NCBI RefSeq assembly: GCF_017742235.1
Contig: NZ_JAGHKQ010000003.1
Location: 124,001 to 188,000 of the forward strand
Origin: Bacillus sp. 165
GTDB lineage: Bacteria > Bacillota > Bacilli > Bacillales > Bacillaceae_G
Direction: 5' to 3'
DNA: 64,000 bases
Made by a program: the position numbers and the translations under genes. Under the pieces are notes generated by a model. That model was given only the letters and a program-made list of their open reading frames with translations, searched no databases and had not been told where the DNA came from. Positions 45,901 to 53,990 of this stretch are shown here, one piece after another; position 1 is the first letter of the stretch, and each line of letters opens with the position of its first letter.

Positions 45901-47183
45901 CAATCAATATACTGCAATCAAAAGGGTTGGATTATAATCAAGGTAAAAACGAGTTATATTATAGCGAGGGTTTTCGTGCATACTACGGAAGCGCTTTCGG
46001 GTTAGATTCCAATGGAGAAGCAGACTTCGGTGTAGAACCATCTGATATCGCAAACGGACCATATTATTTAGACTTTGCTGCTTCTGACGTAGCGAAGAAT
46101 GCAGATTACAGACACTATATTTTCTTGAAAGAAGGAACGGAGTATCTTACTTCTAACTATGACAAGCAAGAGGTAGGGTTAGGAGATACCGTTACGATGA
46201 CACTAAGCCTTAACAATGTGAAAAATCTTGTATCAGGAGCATATGATGTACAATATGATGCTGGGATATTCACTTTCAAAAATGTAAAATTAAATAAAGC
46301 GGCGGCACAATATGCGAAGCAAAGTGGATTAGAAACAGTAGTGAATGAACCTGTATTCAAAGGATCTGGTTTTTCGTCTTATGTAACTGTGGGAGCTTCG
46401 TTACAAGCAGAGGGATTTGCAGGTCTGAACGGAGATATGCCATTTCTAGATGTTACGTTTAAAGTGACAGGGGATGAGTGGTATTCCTTCTTTAACAACT
46501 TTAAAGTAACAACATCGACTTATACGAAAGCAGGCGCATCGACGAAGACGACTCTTCCATATTACGGCCCAGCTACCTTTGATTTTGTATCAAAGCATAC
46601 AAAAATAGATGGAAAGATTTTGCCAGAAGCATTTGCAAAACAATCTGGATCAAGCATGACGTTAATATTACCACGTGATTATTCTAAAATTGGAGCAAAG
46701 GTATACGCGTTATCCCCAAGCGGCGACAAATATAAAGGAACTATTGCTAGCAACGGAACATTCACGATTTTGGGTGTGCCGGCAACTGGTGAACAATATA
46801 CAGTTGTTGTAGATGTACCGGGACATTTAAAAACGTATCGTAAAGTGTATACTGGTGTGTTGCGTCAAGGCTCTTATTATGGTCTATACAAACCTTTGGG
46901 AACTCAGAGCCTTGGTCTTGCTGGTGATGTGAATGAAGATAGATTAATCGATATTCGAGATGTGAAAAGTGTTGTTGAGGCATATGGTACTCAAGATGCA
47001 TCCATTGTTAAGCAAGACATTAATCAAGACGGTGTAGTGAATGAGGCAGATGTTCGCTATATCGAGAAAAACTTCTTAGCAAAAGGTCCTGATGCGTTAA
47101 GCATACAAGAGCCACAAGAAACAATCGGTAAAAAAGGATTAGCATACTTCTTAAACTTAATTGGTCTAGCACCGAAGAAATAA
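42975..47183 (+). CDS. Secreted S8 serine protease with cohesin-like and dockerin domains, copy 2
   Basis: At 1402 residues it has the same plan as copy 1: signal peptide, I9 propeptide, catalytic D224, H295 and S614, PA insert, Fn3-like region, cohesin-like and dockerin-like modules (dockerin near 1316-1369). The first ~115 codons are identical in DNA to copy 1. Differences cluster around the substrate-binding part of the catalytic domain (GADSGVLAG against GATSGVLAG, and GSSVNDPLD against GGGENDPLD) and most strongly in residues ~830-1180. The two may differ in specificity. The start codon and ribosome binding site are the same as in copy 1. Confidence 0.93.
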   Translation: MQKKTLNRVLAGTLTAGMLASGSVPFNVLAKSDQKSSADNVEQVLMKLTDEQRKALEQVEAKPGLVIAPTIDTSSPELVNVIVEFNQAPAKVEVMKQAAKGLRMTTKAAAAKVEEAHSEFKQSFQSLKNKRDASKQLQESKITREYRSAFNGVAMAIPGTEIESLLETGVVKRVWKDDVIQLDLPAATQSASESKMMDSIPQIGVDKLHAEKVTGKGIKVGVLDTGIDYNHPDLKYAYQGFRASFGDPKAVEPDMVKGWDFIDNDADPMETTYKDWQASGKLEVSSSGSAYYTEHGTHVSGTIAGEQKNTVDYAVKGVAPDVDLYGYRVLGPYGSGADSGVLAGIDKAVADGMDVINLSLGSSVNDPLDVTSVAINNAMLSGVVAVVAAGNSGPNEQTLGSPGASALAITVGASDFAMDIPTFTSMTVGDQTFENVKLLGKSFSDKLENLQNQSLPVEFVGLGKPEDVTGKDLTGKIALIQRGEIPFVDKVKSAAKAGAKAVIVYNNVDGEIPSYLGEAVGLVPSFRLTKADGERLKALGDHASLTFGTLASTKTEGDTLASFSSRGPVGNSYDIKPDVVAPGVAIFSTIPEFINSPQEGVDYTNAYARLQGTSMATPHVAGVAALILQSHPGYTPFDVKAALMNTSVDLKGNNSVFEQGAGRIDAYNAVHTDIAIKVMDTTENIENNKIVEIPNETGSISFGSHYKLETGSIEDSRKMVIKNRGEEDKTFNVEVEYHGERTGIKDAVANGIKLDVPSSITVAGGKTASMQPKITVPQSAAEGRYEGYIHVTNASNPSETYQIPFAIRVTERGIEYIKAVRSAVSNNTPYWQYYTPIVPFTLKLKSPMKTLDLILRDNETGKAIGLITTYNAENMKPDQELAAGFTGSVLPFTNDPAHPIGNEYIQVPEGEYQVEMIGHDAEGKSYSAGMFLLVDNTKPELDFELESGVYELNDSMYTEKFGHKAFWSHAKVTDSSINILQSKGLDYNQGKNELYYSEGFRAYYGSAFGLDSNGEADFGVEPSDIANGPYYLDFAASDVAKNADYRHYIFLKEGTEYLTSNYDKQEVGLGDTVTMTLSLNNVKNLVSGAYDVQYDAGIFTFKNVKLNKAAAQYAKQSGLETVVNEPVFKGSGFSSYVTVGASLQAEGFAGLNGDMPFLDVTFKVTGDEWYSFFNNFKVTTSTYTKAGASTKTTLPYYGPATFDFVSKHTKIDGKILPEAFAKQSGSSMTLILPRDYSKIGAKVYALSPSGDKYKGTIASNGTFTILGVPATGEQYTVVVDVPGHLKTYRKVYTGVLRQGSYYGLYKPLGTQSLGLAGDVNEDRLIDIRDVKSVVEAYGTQDASIVKQDINQDGVVNEADVRYIEKNFLAKGPDALSIQEPQETIGKKGLAYFLNLIGLAPKK

Positions 47184-47186
47184 TAG

Positions 47187-47218
47187 AAATGAGATGTCCT
47201 ACGGGGCATCTCATTTTT
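47187..47218 (+). terminator. Intrinsic terminator of protease copy 2
   Basis: Same stem as after copy 1 (GAGATGTCC...GGGCATCTC) with a T-tract. Confidence 0.88.
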
Positions 47219-47511
47219 ATTTTGGATATCCCATATATGAAGACGTGAGATAGAAGGCTAGGTAGGGAGAAACTTTTCATTGGAACAGGAATGGCAAGAG
47301 TTGATAAAATTTTCTTTTTAAATGGAACCTAAGACCGGACATAGCTAGCTCTTACTCTATATGAGTTGCTTATATATATATAAACAGAACCTATTTCTCT
47401 TTTTAATATAATTAACTATATAATATTGTTTGTATCTCTATTCTGAATATATAGAAATTTTAGAATAGGGAATATTTTTAGTTTAATTTTAGGAGGGAGA
47501 GTAACTATTTT
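47219..47511. other. Leader of third protease
   Basis: AT-rich leader with a TATAAG-type dyad (47360-47374) and no gene. It is not closely similar to the leaders of copies 1 and 2 outside the dyad. Confidence 0.55.
47360..47374. promoter_or_regulatory. TATGAG/CTTATA dyad upstream of third S8 protease
   Basis: TATGAGTTGCTTATA, a 15-base variant of the shared dyad, 152 bases before the start codon. Confidence 0.4.
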
Positions 47512-50500
47512 ATGAGGCAACATGGAACAAACAAACGGAAAGTAGCTGTTAATGCCGCATTGAGTCTAGGCGTATTTTTAGGGGCAGTTGCGCCGTTGCA
47601 TTACCAATCTATCGCAAAAGCAGAAACGAAGGTACAGTCACAAGATATTTTATCTAAGCTGACACAGGAACAACGATCGGCTTTGAAGAATATGCAGCTA
47701 AATGAAAGCTCAGGTCTGAAACTGGATCCAGGTGTGAACTTAGAAGGCGATGAAGAGATTTCTGTCATTGTCGAATTCAAACAGAAACCTGAGAAAGTAG
47801 CTCAGTTAGAAGCTGCGCTTGAAGGTAAGGACTTATCTGCAGCAAAAGCAAGAAGTTTACGAGACGGCGACCAAGCAACCTTTCAGCAAGACTTGAAAAC
47901 GATTTTTAAAAAGGAAATCCAAGAAAAGAAAGCATCTTATAAAATTACACATACATATAAGAATGCCTTTAATGGGGTATCCATGACGCTCCCGGCAAAC
48001 AAAGTAAAGAGTCTGCTATCTTCTGATGCAGTTAAAGCTGTTTGGAGCAACAGCGAAGTACAATTGGATTTGCCGGTACAGGAAACGGAAACAAAACAAA
48101 CTACATCTGCAACGAGAATGACAAGCAGTAATTCATATCTTGGTGTTGATAAATTACACCAAGAAGGGGTTACAGGAAAAGGGATAAAAGTAGGCGTTAT
48201 CGATACGGGAATCGACTACAAGCATCCTGATTTAAAGGATGCTTATAAAGGCGGGTATGATTTTGTAGATAACGATGCGGATCCGATGGAAACGACGTAT
48301 ACGGATTGGAAAAACTCTAAAAAACCAGAATTTTCATCGAATGGTTCGGCATATTATACAGAACACGGAACGCATGTAGCGGGTATTATTGCAGGACAAG
48401 GTGTAAGTGATAGTGAGTATACGACGACTGGAGTAGCGCCTGATGCGGACCTGTATGCCTATCGCGTTCTTGGTCCCTACGGCTCAGGAACGACAGAAGC
48501 GATCATGGCTGCAATTGATAGAGCTGTTGCCGATGGGATGGATGTTATCAACCTATCATTAGGAGCTAGTATCAATGATCCGCTTTATCCAACAAGTATG
48601 GCGGTTAACTATGCTGTATTAAACGGCGTCACTATGGTTATAGCGGCTGGTAACTCTGGAAACGGTATGTATACGTTAGGTTCACCTGGTGCAGCCGCGT
48701 TACCATTGACAGTTGGGGCAAGTGATGTGCCAATTGAGATGGAAACATTTACAGTATCGATGCAAGCAAGTGGACAATCAGTACCTGCCCATGTACGTTT
48801 AATGGCAAAAGCATATTCAGACAACATACCAGGATTAACCGGACAAACGTTTTCTATCGTGGATGTAGGAATTGGAAAGTCGACTAATTATTCTGGGAAA
48901 GATGTAAAAGGGAAATTTGTGCTTGTTGCTCGAGGTGAGATTACACTACAGGATAAGGTGAAATATGCGCAGCAAAAAGGGGCTGCTGGTATCCTGATGT
49001 ATAACAACAATGTGGAAGAAGGGTTTATTCCATATTATCTTGGAGAAGGTACAACCTTTATCCCGACCTTTTCATTATCTAATGCAGAAGGAGTAGCCTT
49101 GTTAGAAAAAGTACAAGCAGGAAATGTCACCTTCACCTTTACAGAAATGGACAAAGCGAGCACAGAAGGAGACGCATTAGCAGACTTCAGCTCCCGCGGC
49201 CCTTCCCGTGTTAATTATGATATTAAGCCTGAGATTGTGGCACCTGGTGTGTCCATTATGTCAACGGTACCGTCTTATATAAACAATAAAGTGGATCAAA
49301 GCAACTATCAATATGCTTATCAAAGACTGTCTGGTACATCTATGGCATCTCCATACGCAGCGGGCGTTGCGGCATTACTCTTGGAAGCAAATCCAGACTT
49401 GCAGCCAGAAGATGTAAAGTCCATCCTCATGAATACAGCTGATCCATTGAAGCAGCCGTACAGTGTATTTGAAGTGGGTGCAGGTCGGATTGATCCGTAT
49501 GAAGCAATTCACTCTGAGATGAAAATTCAAGTTATTGATGAAACGCCAATAATAACCAACGGTGAAGAAACAACAATAAAAGAAAAAACGGGCGCTATCA
49601 GCTTCGGTTCTTTTGGAGTTACAGGAAAAGATATTTTAGAGAGCCGTAAGGTTGTTCTTTCTAATATCGGACAAGAAGATAAAACATTCGATGTAGCCGT
49701 AGAATTTCAAACGGGGATGAGAGGCTCAAAGGATGCGAAGCAAAACGGCGTTCGCGTGATGACGGATTCCCAGATTAAGATCAAAGGAAACAAGCAAAAG
49801 CAAACGCAAGTATCTATCTTTGTTCCAAGCAAGGCTGAAAAAGGAACATATGAAGGCTATGTTGTGTATACAAATAAATCCAACCCGAATGAAACCTATC
49901 AGGTTCCTTTTGCGATACGAGTAGTAGAAGAGGGAATGGGAGATTTGTTTTTTGCCAATCCTTCCATGTCGACCAACCCAAATGACGGAAATCCAATATT
50001 TTCACCATACTTGTATTTTGGTTTCAGCGTAAAGTCTCATATGAAAACTATTGATGCGGTGTTGGTGGATGGAAAAACGGGGGAGGAACTTGGGTATATT
50101 GGCTGGATTGATGGTATGGCAGTCAATGAAAATGTTGCCTATGGCTGGCTAAACTATTCTGGATCGTACTTACCATTTACAGGGAATAAAAATCAGCCAA
50201 TCTCAGATAAAGTTGTGTTTGCGCAGCAAGGGCATTACAAATTAAAATTAATCGGCACAAATGACAGCGGAAAAACATTCACCATTGAACAGGATTTCTT
50301 TGTGGATAACACAAAACCGGAGTTCGAAACTAATGTGGATGGAAAAACAGTAATCGAATACCCTGCGGATCAAACATCCTATCCAATTACAGCTACGGTT
50401 ATCGATAACGAAGTGGCAGAAATGCAAGCTCTTGGTGCCGATGTGGATCAATCCATAAATACAGTTGCGTTCACTTATTCAGGATTTAGTGGTTACCCTG

Positions 50501-51648
50501 ACACTATCAAGCAAGTAGATAAGAATGGTCATTTGGAGTGGAATCTTCCGCTCGACAATCGTAAAGAGGTAATTACTGCACATATTGATGGTCTTGATGG
50601 AGCGACAAACAGGAAGAAACGTACAACTGTATACTTCCTGAAAGAGGGTACATCTTATATAACGGGAGAAATGGACAAAGAAGCAGTGAGACCAGGGGAA
50701 ACGATGAAGTATTCCTTAACTGCCCAAAACCTGAAGGATCTGAAGGAAGCAAAATTTACAATGAAAATTGACCCTAAACAAGTGGAGATTGTAGATGTGA
50801 AGGTGCGTTCTGAAATCTCTGCGTACGGCTCAGTAAATATGCAACATGTTTCAAAGCCGGTAGGCTCTTATTTCGATGAAACGTATACATTAACTATGGA
50901 TGGAACGAAAGAAGTAACGGGTGACATTCCGATGATTGATGTATATGTAAAAGTAAAAGGTGAAACATGGATGGAGCAAGCAGGCTTCCTGACATTTAAT
51001 ACACTCCTCACAGATACAGCAGGGAAGTGGAAATTTGCACAGCCTTTCTTCAATAAAATTAAGGTTTATCCAACTACATCTAACGTAGATGGGTACGTTG
51101 TTTCCCAAGGTCTGCTTACTGAAACAAATGCATGGAATTCCGCATTGGACTATTCCACAGTTGGAGCGAAAGTGAAGCTGACAAATGCACAAGGAACGAT
51201 ACTTGAACAAAATTTAGATCGCTACAGCAAGTACAGGTTTACAAATGTACCGCTAACAGAAAAACAATACACAGTATCCATTGATGTGCCAGGACACTTC
51301 ACTTACTATGATACAGTCGATGCAGCAACAAAAGTAGGCGATATGTTAAGCGGTAAATATGCATTATTGAGAGACGCTTATCTTATTGCTGGAGATGTAA
51401 ACAAAGATAATGTCATTGATGTGATGGACGCACTGGCTATTCAAGAGAAGTGGGGAACGAGTGACCGTGCGGCAGATATCAATTTCGATGGTATCGTAAA
51501 TGGGAAGGATATTAGATTTGTACAAACAAACTACTTGAAGGAAAATTCAACGTTAGAGTTTTTACAACCAGGTGTTTCTCCAGAGGCAAAGAAAAAGTAT
51601 AAAGGACATACCTTGGAATCCATTTTACGTGAGTTAGGCGTGGAATAA
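47512..51648 (+). CDS. Secreted S8 serine protease with cohesin-like and dockerin domains, divergent copy 3
   Basis: This is a 1378-residue paralogue with the same domain order but much lower identity. Catalytic residues are D231 (VIDTGID), H285 (EHGTHVAG) and S610 (GTSMASPY). A signal peptide (~1-36, with NKRKV and hydrophobic core), I9 propeptide, PA insert and Fn3-like domains are present. The cohesin-like part (~1050-1155) is more divergent than in copies 1 and 2, and the dockerin is at ~1293-1345 (DVNKDNVID and DINFDGIVN). GGAGGGAG precedes the ATG. It probably predates the copy 1/copy 2 duplication. Confidence 0.92.
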   Translation: MRQHGTNKRKVAVNAALSLGVFLGAVAPLHYQSIAKAETKVQSQDILSKLTQEQRSALKNMQLNESSGLKLDPGVNLEGDEEISVIVEFKQKPEKVAQLEAALEGKDLSAAKARSLRDGDQATFQQDLKTIFKKEIQEKKASYKITHTYKNAFNGVSMTLPANKVKSLLSSDAVKAVWSNSEVQLDLPVQETETKQTTSATRMTSSNSYLGVDKLHQEGVTGKGIKVGVIDTGIDYKHPDLKDAYKGGYDFVDNDADPMETTYTDWKNSKKPEFSSNGSAYYTEHGTHVAGIIAGQGVSDSEYTTTGVAPDADLYAYRVLGPYGSGTTEAIMAAIDRAVADGMDVINLSLGASINDPLYPTSMAVNYAVLNGVTMVIAAGNSGNGMYTLGSPGAAALPLTVGASDVPIEMETFTVSMQASGQSVPAHVRLMAKAYSDNIPGLTGQTFSIVDVGIGKSTNYSGKDVKGKFVLVARGEITLQDKVKYAQQKGAAGILMYNNNVEEGFIPYYLGEGTTFIPTFSLSNAEGVALLEKVQAGNVTFTFTEMDKASTEGDALADFSSRGPSRVNYDIKPEIVAPGVSIMSTVPSYINNKVDQSNYQYAYQRLSGTSMASPYAAGVAALLLEANPDLQPEDVKSILMNTADPLKQPYSVFEVGAGRIDPYEAIHSEMKIQVIDETPIITNGEETTIKEKTGAISFGSFGVTGKDILESRKVVLSNIGQEDKTFDVAVEFQTGMRGSKDAKQNGVRVMTDSQIKIKGNKQKQTQVSIFVPSKAEKGTYEGYVVYTNKSNPNETYQVPFAIRVVEEGMGDLFFANPSMSTNPNDGNPIFSPYLYFGFSVKSHMKTIDAVLVDGKTGEELGYIGWIDGMAVNENVAYGWLNYSGSYLPFTGNKNQPISDKVVFAQQGHYKLKLIGTNDSGKTFTIEQDFFVDNTKPEFETNVDGKTVIEYPADQTSYPITATVIDNEVAEMQALGADVDQSINTVAFTYSGFSGYPDTIKQVDKNGHLEWNLPLDNRKEVITAHIDGLDGATNRKKRTTVYFLKEGTSYITGEMDKEAVRPGETMKYSLTAQNLKDLKEAKFTMKIDPKQVEIVDVKVRSEISAYGSVNMQHVSKPVGSYFDETYTLTMDGTKEVTGDIPMIDVYVKVKGETWMEQAGFLTFNTLLTDTAGKWKFAQPFFNKIKVYPTTSNVDGYVVSQGLLTETNAWNSALDYSTVGAKVKLTNAQGTILEQNLDRYSKYRFTNVPLTEKQYTVSIDVPGHFTYYDTVDAATKVGDMLSGKYALLRDAYLIAGDVNKDNVIDVMDALAIQEKWGTSDRAADINFDGIVNGKDIRFVQTNYLKENSTLEFLQPGVSPEAKKKYKGHTLESILRELGVE

Positions 51649-51665
51649 GGGATATAGGTATATTT

Positions 51666-51709
51666 AGACTAGCTGAACGGGTGCTAAAAAGCACTTGTTC
51701 AGCTAGTCT
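51666..51709 (+). terminator. Intrinsic terminator of protease copy 3
   Basis: 20-bp arms (two G-U type pairs) around AAAA with a T-run. Confidence 0.9.
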
Positions 51710-51785
51710 TTTTTACACACCGTATGCGTCTTGGTGAATTGGATAATTTGCGAATAGAGATACAGGTAGATACTATCGTCTGTTA

Positions 51786-51802
51786 TATAAGTTGTACTTA
51801 TA
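51786..51802. promoter_or_regulatory. TATAAGT dyad upstream of the truncated protease
   Basis: TATAAGTTGTACTTATA has perfect TATAAGT/ACTTATA half-sites around TGT, 163 bases before the fragment. Confidence 0.5.
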
Positions 51803-51948
51803 TTTGTATAAATAATGTCTATTTTTCGTTTTGTAAATTTAATTATATAATTAATTTATTTTATTCTAAATATATATATAATTTTTAAAAAATATCAAAT
51901 GGAACAAGATAGCTTTCCTTACGGTAGGTTAATTTCTCTGAACATGGA

Positions 51949-52797
51949 ATGCTTTCTTATAACCTAAAAGAAGCTGCGATTACTGAAGGAGCGACTAAGA
52001 ACACAGTAAAAGTAGGAGCATCTCTTGAGGGAAGTAACTTTGCAGGAATGGACGGAGATATGCCGTTCTTGGATGTATCCTTTAAGTTAATAGGAGATGA
52101 ATTTTACGACGGTGCTGCAGCCATAACAGGTGTTACGTTCTCTTATATGCAGGCAGGACAAGAAAAGCCAGTCAGCATTCCATATTTCTTTGTTGGTAAA
52201 ACATTTAAGTTGATTTCCACTCACTCAAAGATAACAGGAAACATTAAACCACAAGGCTTTTTGAAAGAAAACGGAGCTATAAATACGAAGATTGATTTTT
52301 CTGCTATTGGTGCCAAAATATATGCAAAGGCGGCAGATGGCAAGGTTCACAAAGGTACAATTAGCGCAAACGGCTCGTACAACATTATGGGAGTTCCTGC
52401 TTCCGGCGAAGCGTATACATTGTATGTGAAAGTGCCAGGTCATTTAACAAGCGCAATCACAGCTAACCTCGGTAAACAAATAGGTGGCGAATGGTATGGA
52501 CAATCTTACAATTTTAGCTTCAGTACTGTTTATGCAGGTGATGTGAACAAGGATAAAGTAATCGATATCCGAGATGTGCAATTGATCGCAGAGGCATACG
52601 GAACAAGCTCTGAAACTATAGTACAAGAAGACATCAACCGAGACGGCACGGTATATGAAGCGGACATCCGTTTTGTAGAGAAGAACTTCTTGCGCGTTGG
52701 CCCTGATGCGAAGAGCACAAAACAGCCTAAAGAAACAATCAATAACAAAGGTTTAGCTGCCTTCTTACATGAGTTAGGACTAGAACCTAAAAATTAA
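51949..52797 (+). pseudogene. Truncated S8 protease paralogue (C-terminal part)
   Basis: The 282-residue frame starts within the cohesin-like domain (VKVGASLEGSNFAGMDGD matches ASLQAEGFAGLNGD of copy 1) and continues through the carboxypeptidase-regulatory-like domain to a dockerin (DVNKDKVID and DINRDGTVY) and the family C-terminus. There is no signal peptide, propeptide, catalytic domain or ribosome binding site. The leader with the dyad is still in place, so a deletion of about 3.3 kb of coding sequence is likely. If translated, the product would stay in the cytoplasm. Confidence 0.9.
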
Positions 52798-52805
52798 GTT
52801 TTTTA

Positions 52806-52846
52806 AAAGTGAGTCCTTAGAATGAAATATTCTAAGGACTCACTTT
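52806..52846 (+). terminator. Intrinsic terminator
   Basis: 18-bp perfect arms with a 5-base loop after the truncated protease. Confidence 0.9.
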
Positions 52847-52947
52847 CTGTTTAAGATTGTTGGGGGGCATGCAGTTTCTATAATGTATTATAGATTGGAA
52901 ACACATGAGAAAAACAGCGATAATTACCTTATCCTATACTTGCAAGC

Positions 52948-52981
52948 AGGAAAGCAGGAGGTCTCCACCTTCTGCTTTCCT
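52948..52981 (-). terminator. Hairpin after the zinc-ribbon gene
   Basis: 15-bp arms with one mismatch around CTCC. T-tract is weak. Confidence 0.55.
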
Positions 52982-52985
52982 AATT

Positions 52986-53231
52986 TTATAGAGAGTGATG
53001 CTGTGCATGCTTCACAAATGTTTCTTGATTTTCGATTAATCCGCATGCGGCACACTGCACTCTATAAGCAGGGCCTTGATATGCCATATGAAACGGTCCA
53101 GCATTTTCCTCTGCAAACTCCTCGACAACACTGCCAGTTTGTGGATTTAATTTTACTGCTTTTACTTTTTGTTCAATCATATTAAATCGCGTGCGGTTTG
53201 TTTTGCAGCTCGGACAAAGCATTGGCTCCAT
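52986..53231 (-). CDS. Zinc-ribbon protein
   Basis: The 81-residue protein has two CxxC pairs (CPSC near the N-terminus and CAAC near residue ~60), which make a zinc ribbon, with a middle segment rich in Glu/Val. No other domain is seen. ATG 53231 is taken because GGAGG is 8 bases upstream; the preceding GTG overlaps this site. Such proteins are common in bacilli and of unknown function; some databases call relatives DNA alkylation repair proteins, for which I see no support. Confidence 0.8.
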   Translation of the reverse strand: MEPMLCPSCKTNRTRFNMIEQKVKAVKLNPQTGSVVEEFAEENAGPFHMAYQGPAYRVQCAACGLIENQETFVKHAQHHSL

Positions 53232-53364
53232 CTTTAACACCTCCAGTATTTAGCATGAATATTTTTCGCCGCAGTTATGCATATAGATATGTAAAATCTA
53301 GGTGTCTTCTTGTATTTACATGTGTATAATATAGAGAATACCATTGATAATAGGAGGAATTTCT

Positions 53365-53574
53365 ATGGCGAGCAAAGCAAAGCGACACCGGAAAAAACTT
53401 GAACGGGAAGGCAAACTGAATCCAAAGTGTAACAGAGGGGATTGGAACGGGATTAAGCCTGTAACTAGAACAACTCCAACAAAAGCCGAAGCAACACGAA
53501 AACAAGTACGCAAACATAAGCCGAATTTCTCAAAGTATAACGGAGGAGATTCGGCTTATTTTATTGCTGGATAG
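53365..53574 (+). CDS. Small basic protein, conserved in bacilli
   Basis: The 69-residue protein is very basic (MASKAKRHRKKLEREGKL, then many Lys/Arg up to HKPN). It is probably a nucleic-acid-binding or ribosome-associated protein, but this is inference from charge alone. TAGGAGGAAT is the ribosome binding site for ATG 53365. Divergent from the zinc-ribbon gene. Confidence 0.8.
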   Translation: MASKAKRHRKKLEREGKLNPKCNRGDWNGIKPVTRTTPTKAEATRKQVRKHKPNFSKYNGGDSAYFIAG

Positions 53575-53678
53575 TTTTAAACTTCAGTTGACAAAATGAG
53601 GAAAAAAGTTTAGTTTAAAAATGTAACCTTTTTCATAGTAAGAAATATTACTGTTAGTAATGTATTGTAAAGGAGAAA

Positions 53679-53708
53679 ATGTCTATGTTAGGTGTCGTTC
53701 TTAACTAA
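53679..53708 (+). CDS. Possible 9-residue leader peptide
   Basis: ATG with AAAGGAGAA 5 bases before it, reading MSMLGVVLN and a stop. The stop lies in the first inverted-repeat arm of the structured element, so it may be a leader peptide or a gene cut by that element. Confidence 0.3.
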   Translation: MSMLGVVLN

Positions 53709-53934
53709 TCCGTAATTGCATACGGTCGATTCGAAGGCTGCTGTTCTCAAAAAAGGAATAGTGAGAAAGCTTATTTAAGTATGCCTTATGCAATCGAATG
53801 TTAAGAACCATATGATCATAGCATACAGAAGATTTGTACCTACCTAAGCTATGCTCTGTTGCACGGCTTTTTTGCGTTTCTGTGATACATGGAGCCGCAG
53901 CTGGGCACAAGTATAGATATTTTCTCATCTTCGA

Positions 53935-53966
53935 CCGCAATGAACTTATGTTCATTGCGGTTTTTT
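53935..53966 (+). terminator. Terminator in the leader of the mutS2-like gene
   Basis: 11-bp perfect arms with loop TTAT and a T6 tail, ending 25 bases before the start codon. It either ends an upstream transcript or attenuates the gene. Confidence 0.85.
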
Positions 53967-53990
53967 ATTTATTAAAAGGAGGCATTACCA

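Larger units (their letters stand above)
51649..51948. other. Leader region preceding the truncated fourth copy
   Basis: This contains the terminator of copy 3 and, from about 51775, a leader with the shared dyad. No start with a ribosome binding site is seen before 51949. Confidence 0.55.
53575..53990. other. Structured intergenic segment before mutS2-like gene
   Basis: The segment contains a 9-codon frame with a strong ribosome binding site (53679-53708; AAAGGAGAA then MSMLGVVLN), a 112-base element bounded by GTTCTTAAC (53697-53705) and GTTAAGAAC (53800-53808) with internal hairpins (CCGTA/TACGG and TTCTCA/TGAGAA), and a strong terminator at 53935-53966 just before the mutS2-like gene. 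It could be a leader RNA, a MITE-like repeat, or both. No known riboswitch consensus was matched. Confidence 0.45.

Noticed and set aside
38386..47183. Protease repeats as an assembly artefact
   Set aside because: The two copies differ at many positions and in domain-specific ways, so they are real paralogues, although the identical 505-bp tract should be confirmed by long reads.
47360..47374. PlcR box upstream of protease copy 3
   Set aside because: The sequence does not match TATGnAnnnnTnCATA; the right half-site is CTTATA.
52883..53185. 100-residue plus-strand frame over the zinc-ribbon gene
   Set aside because: It is the antisense shadow of the zinc-ribbon gene and has no ribosome binding site.
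53701..53955. 84-residue minus-strand frame
   Set aside because: It covers the structured leader of the mutS2-like gene and has no ribosome binding site.
53880..53960. T-box-like TGGAGCCGC before the terminator
   Set aside because: The T-box antiterminator consensus TGGNACCGCG is not matched and there is no aminoacyl-tRNA or amino-acid gene downstream.
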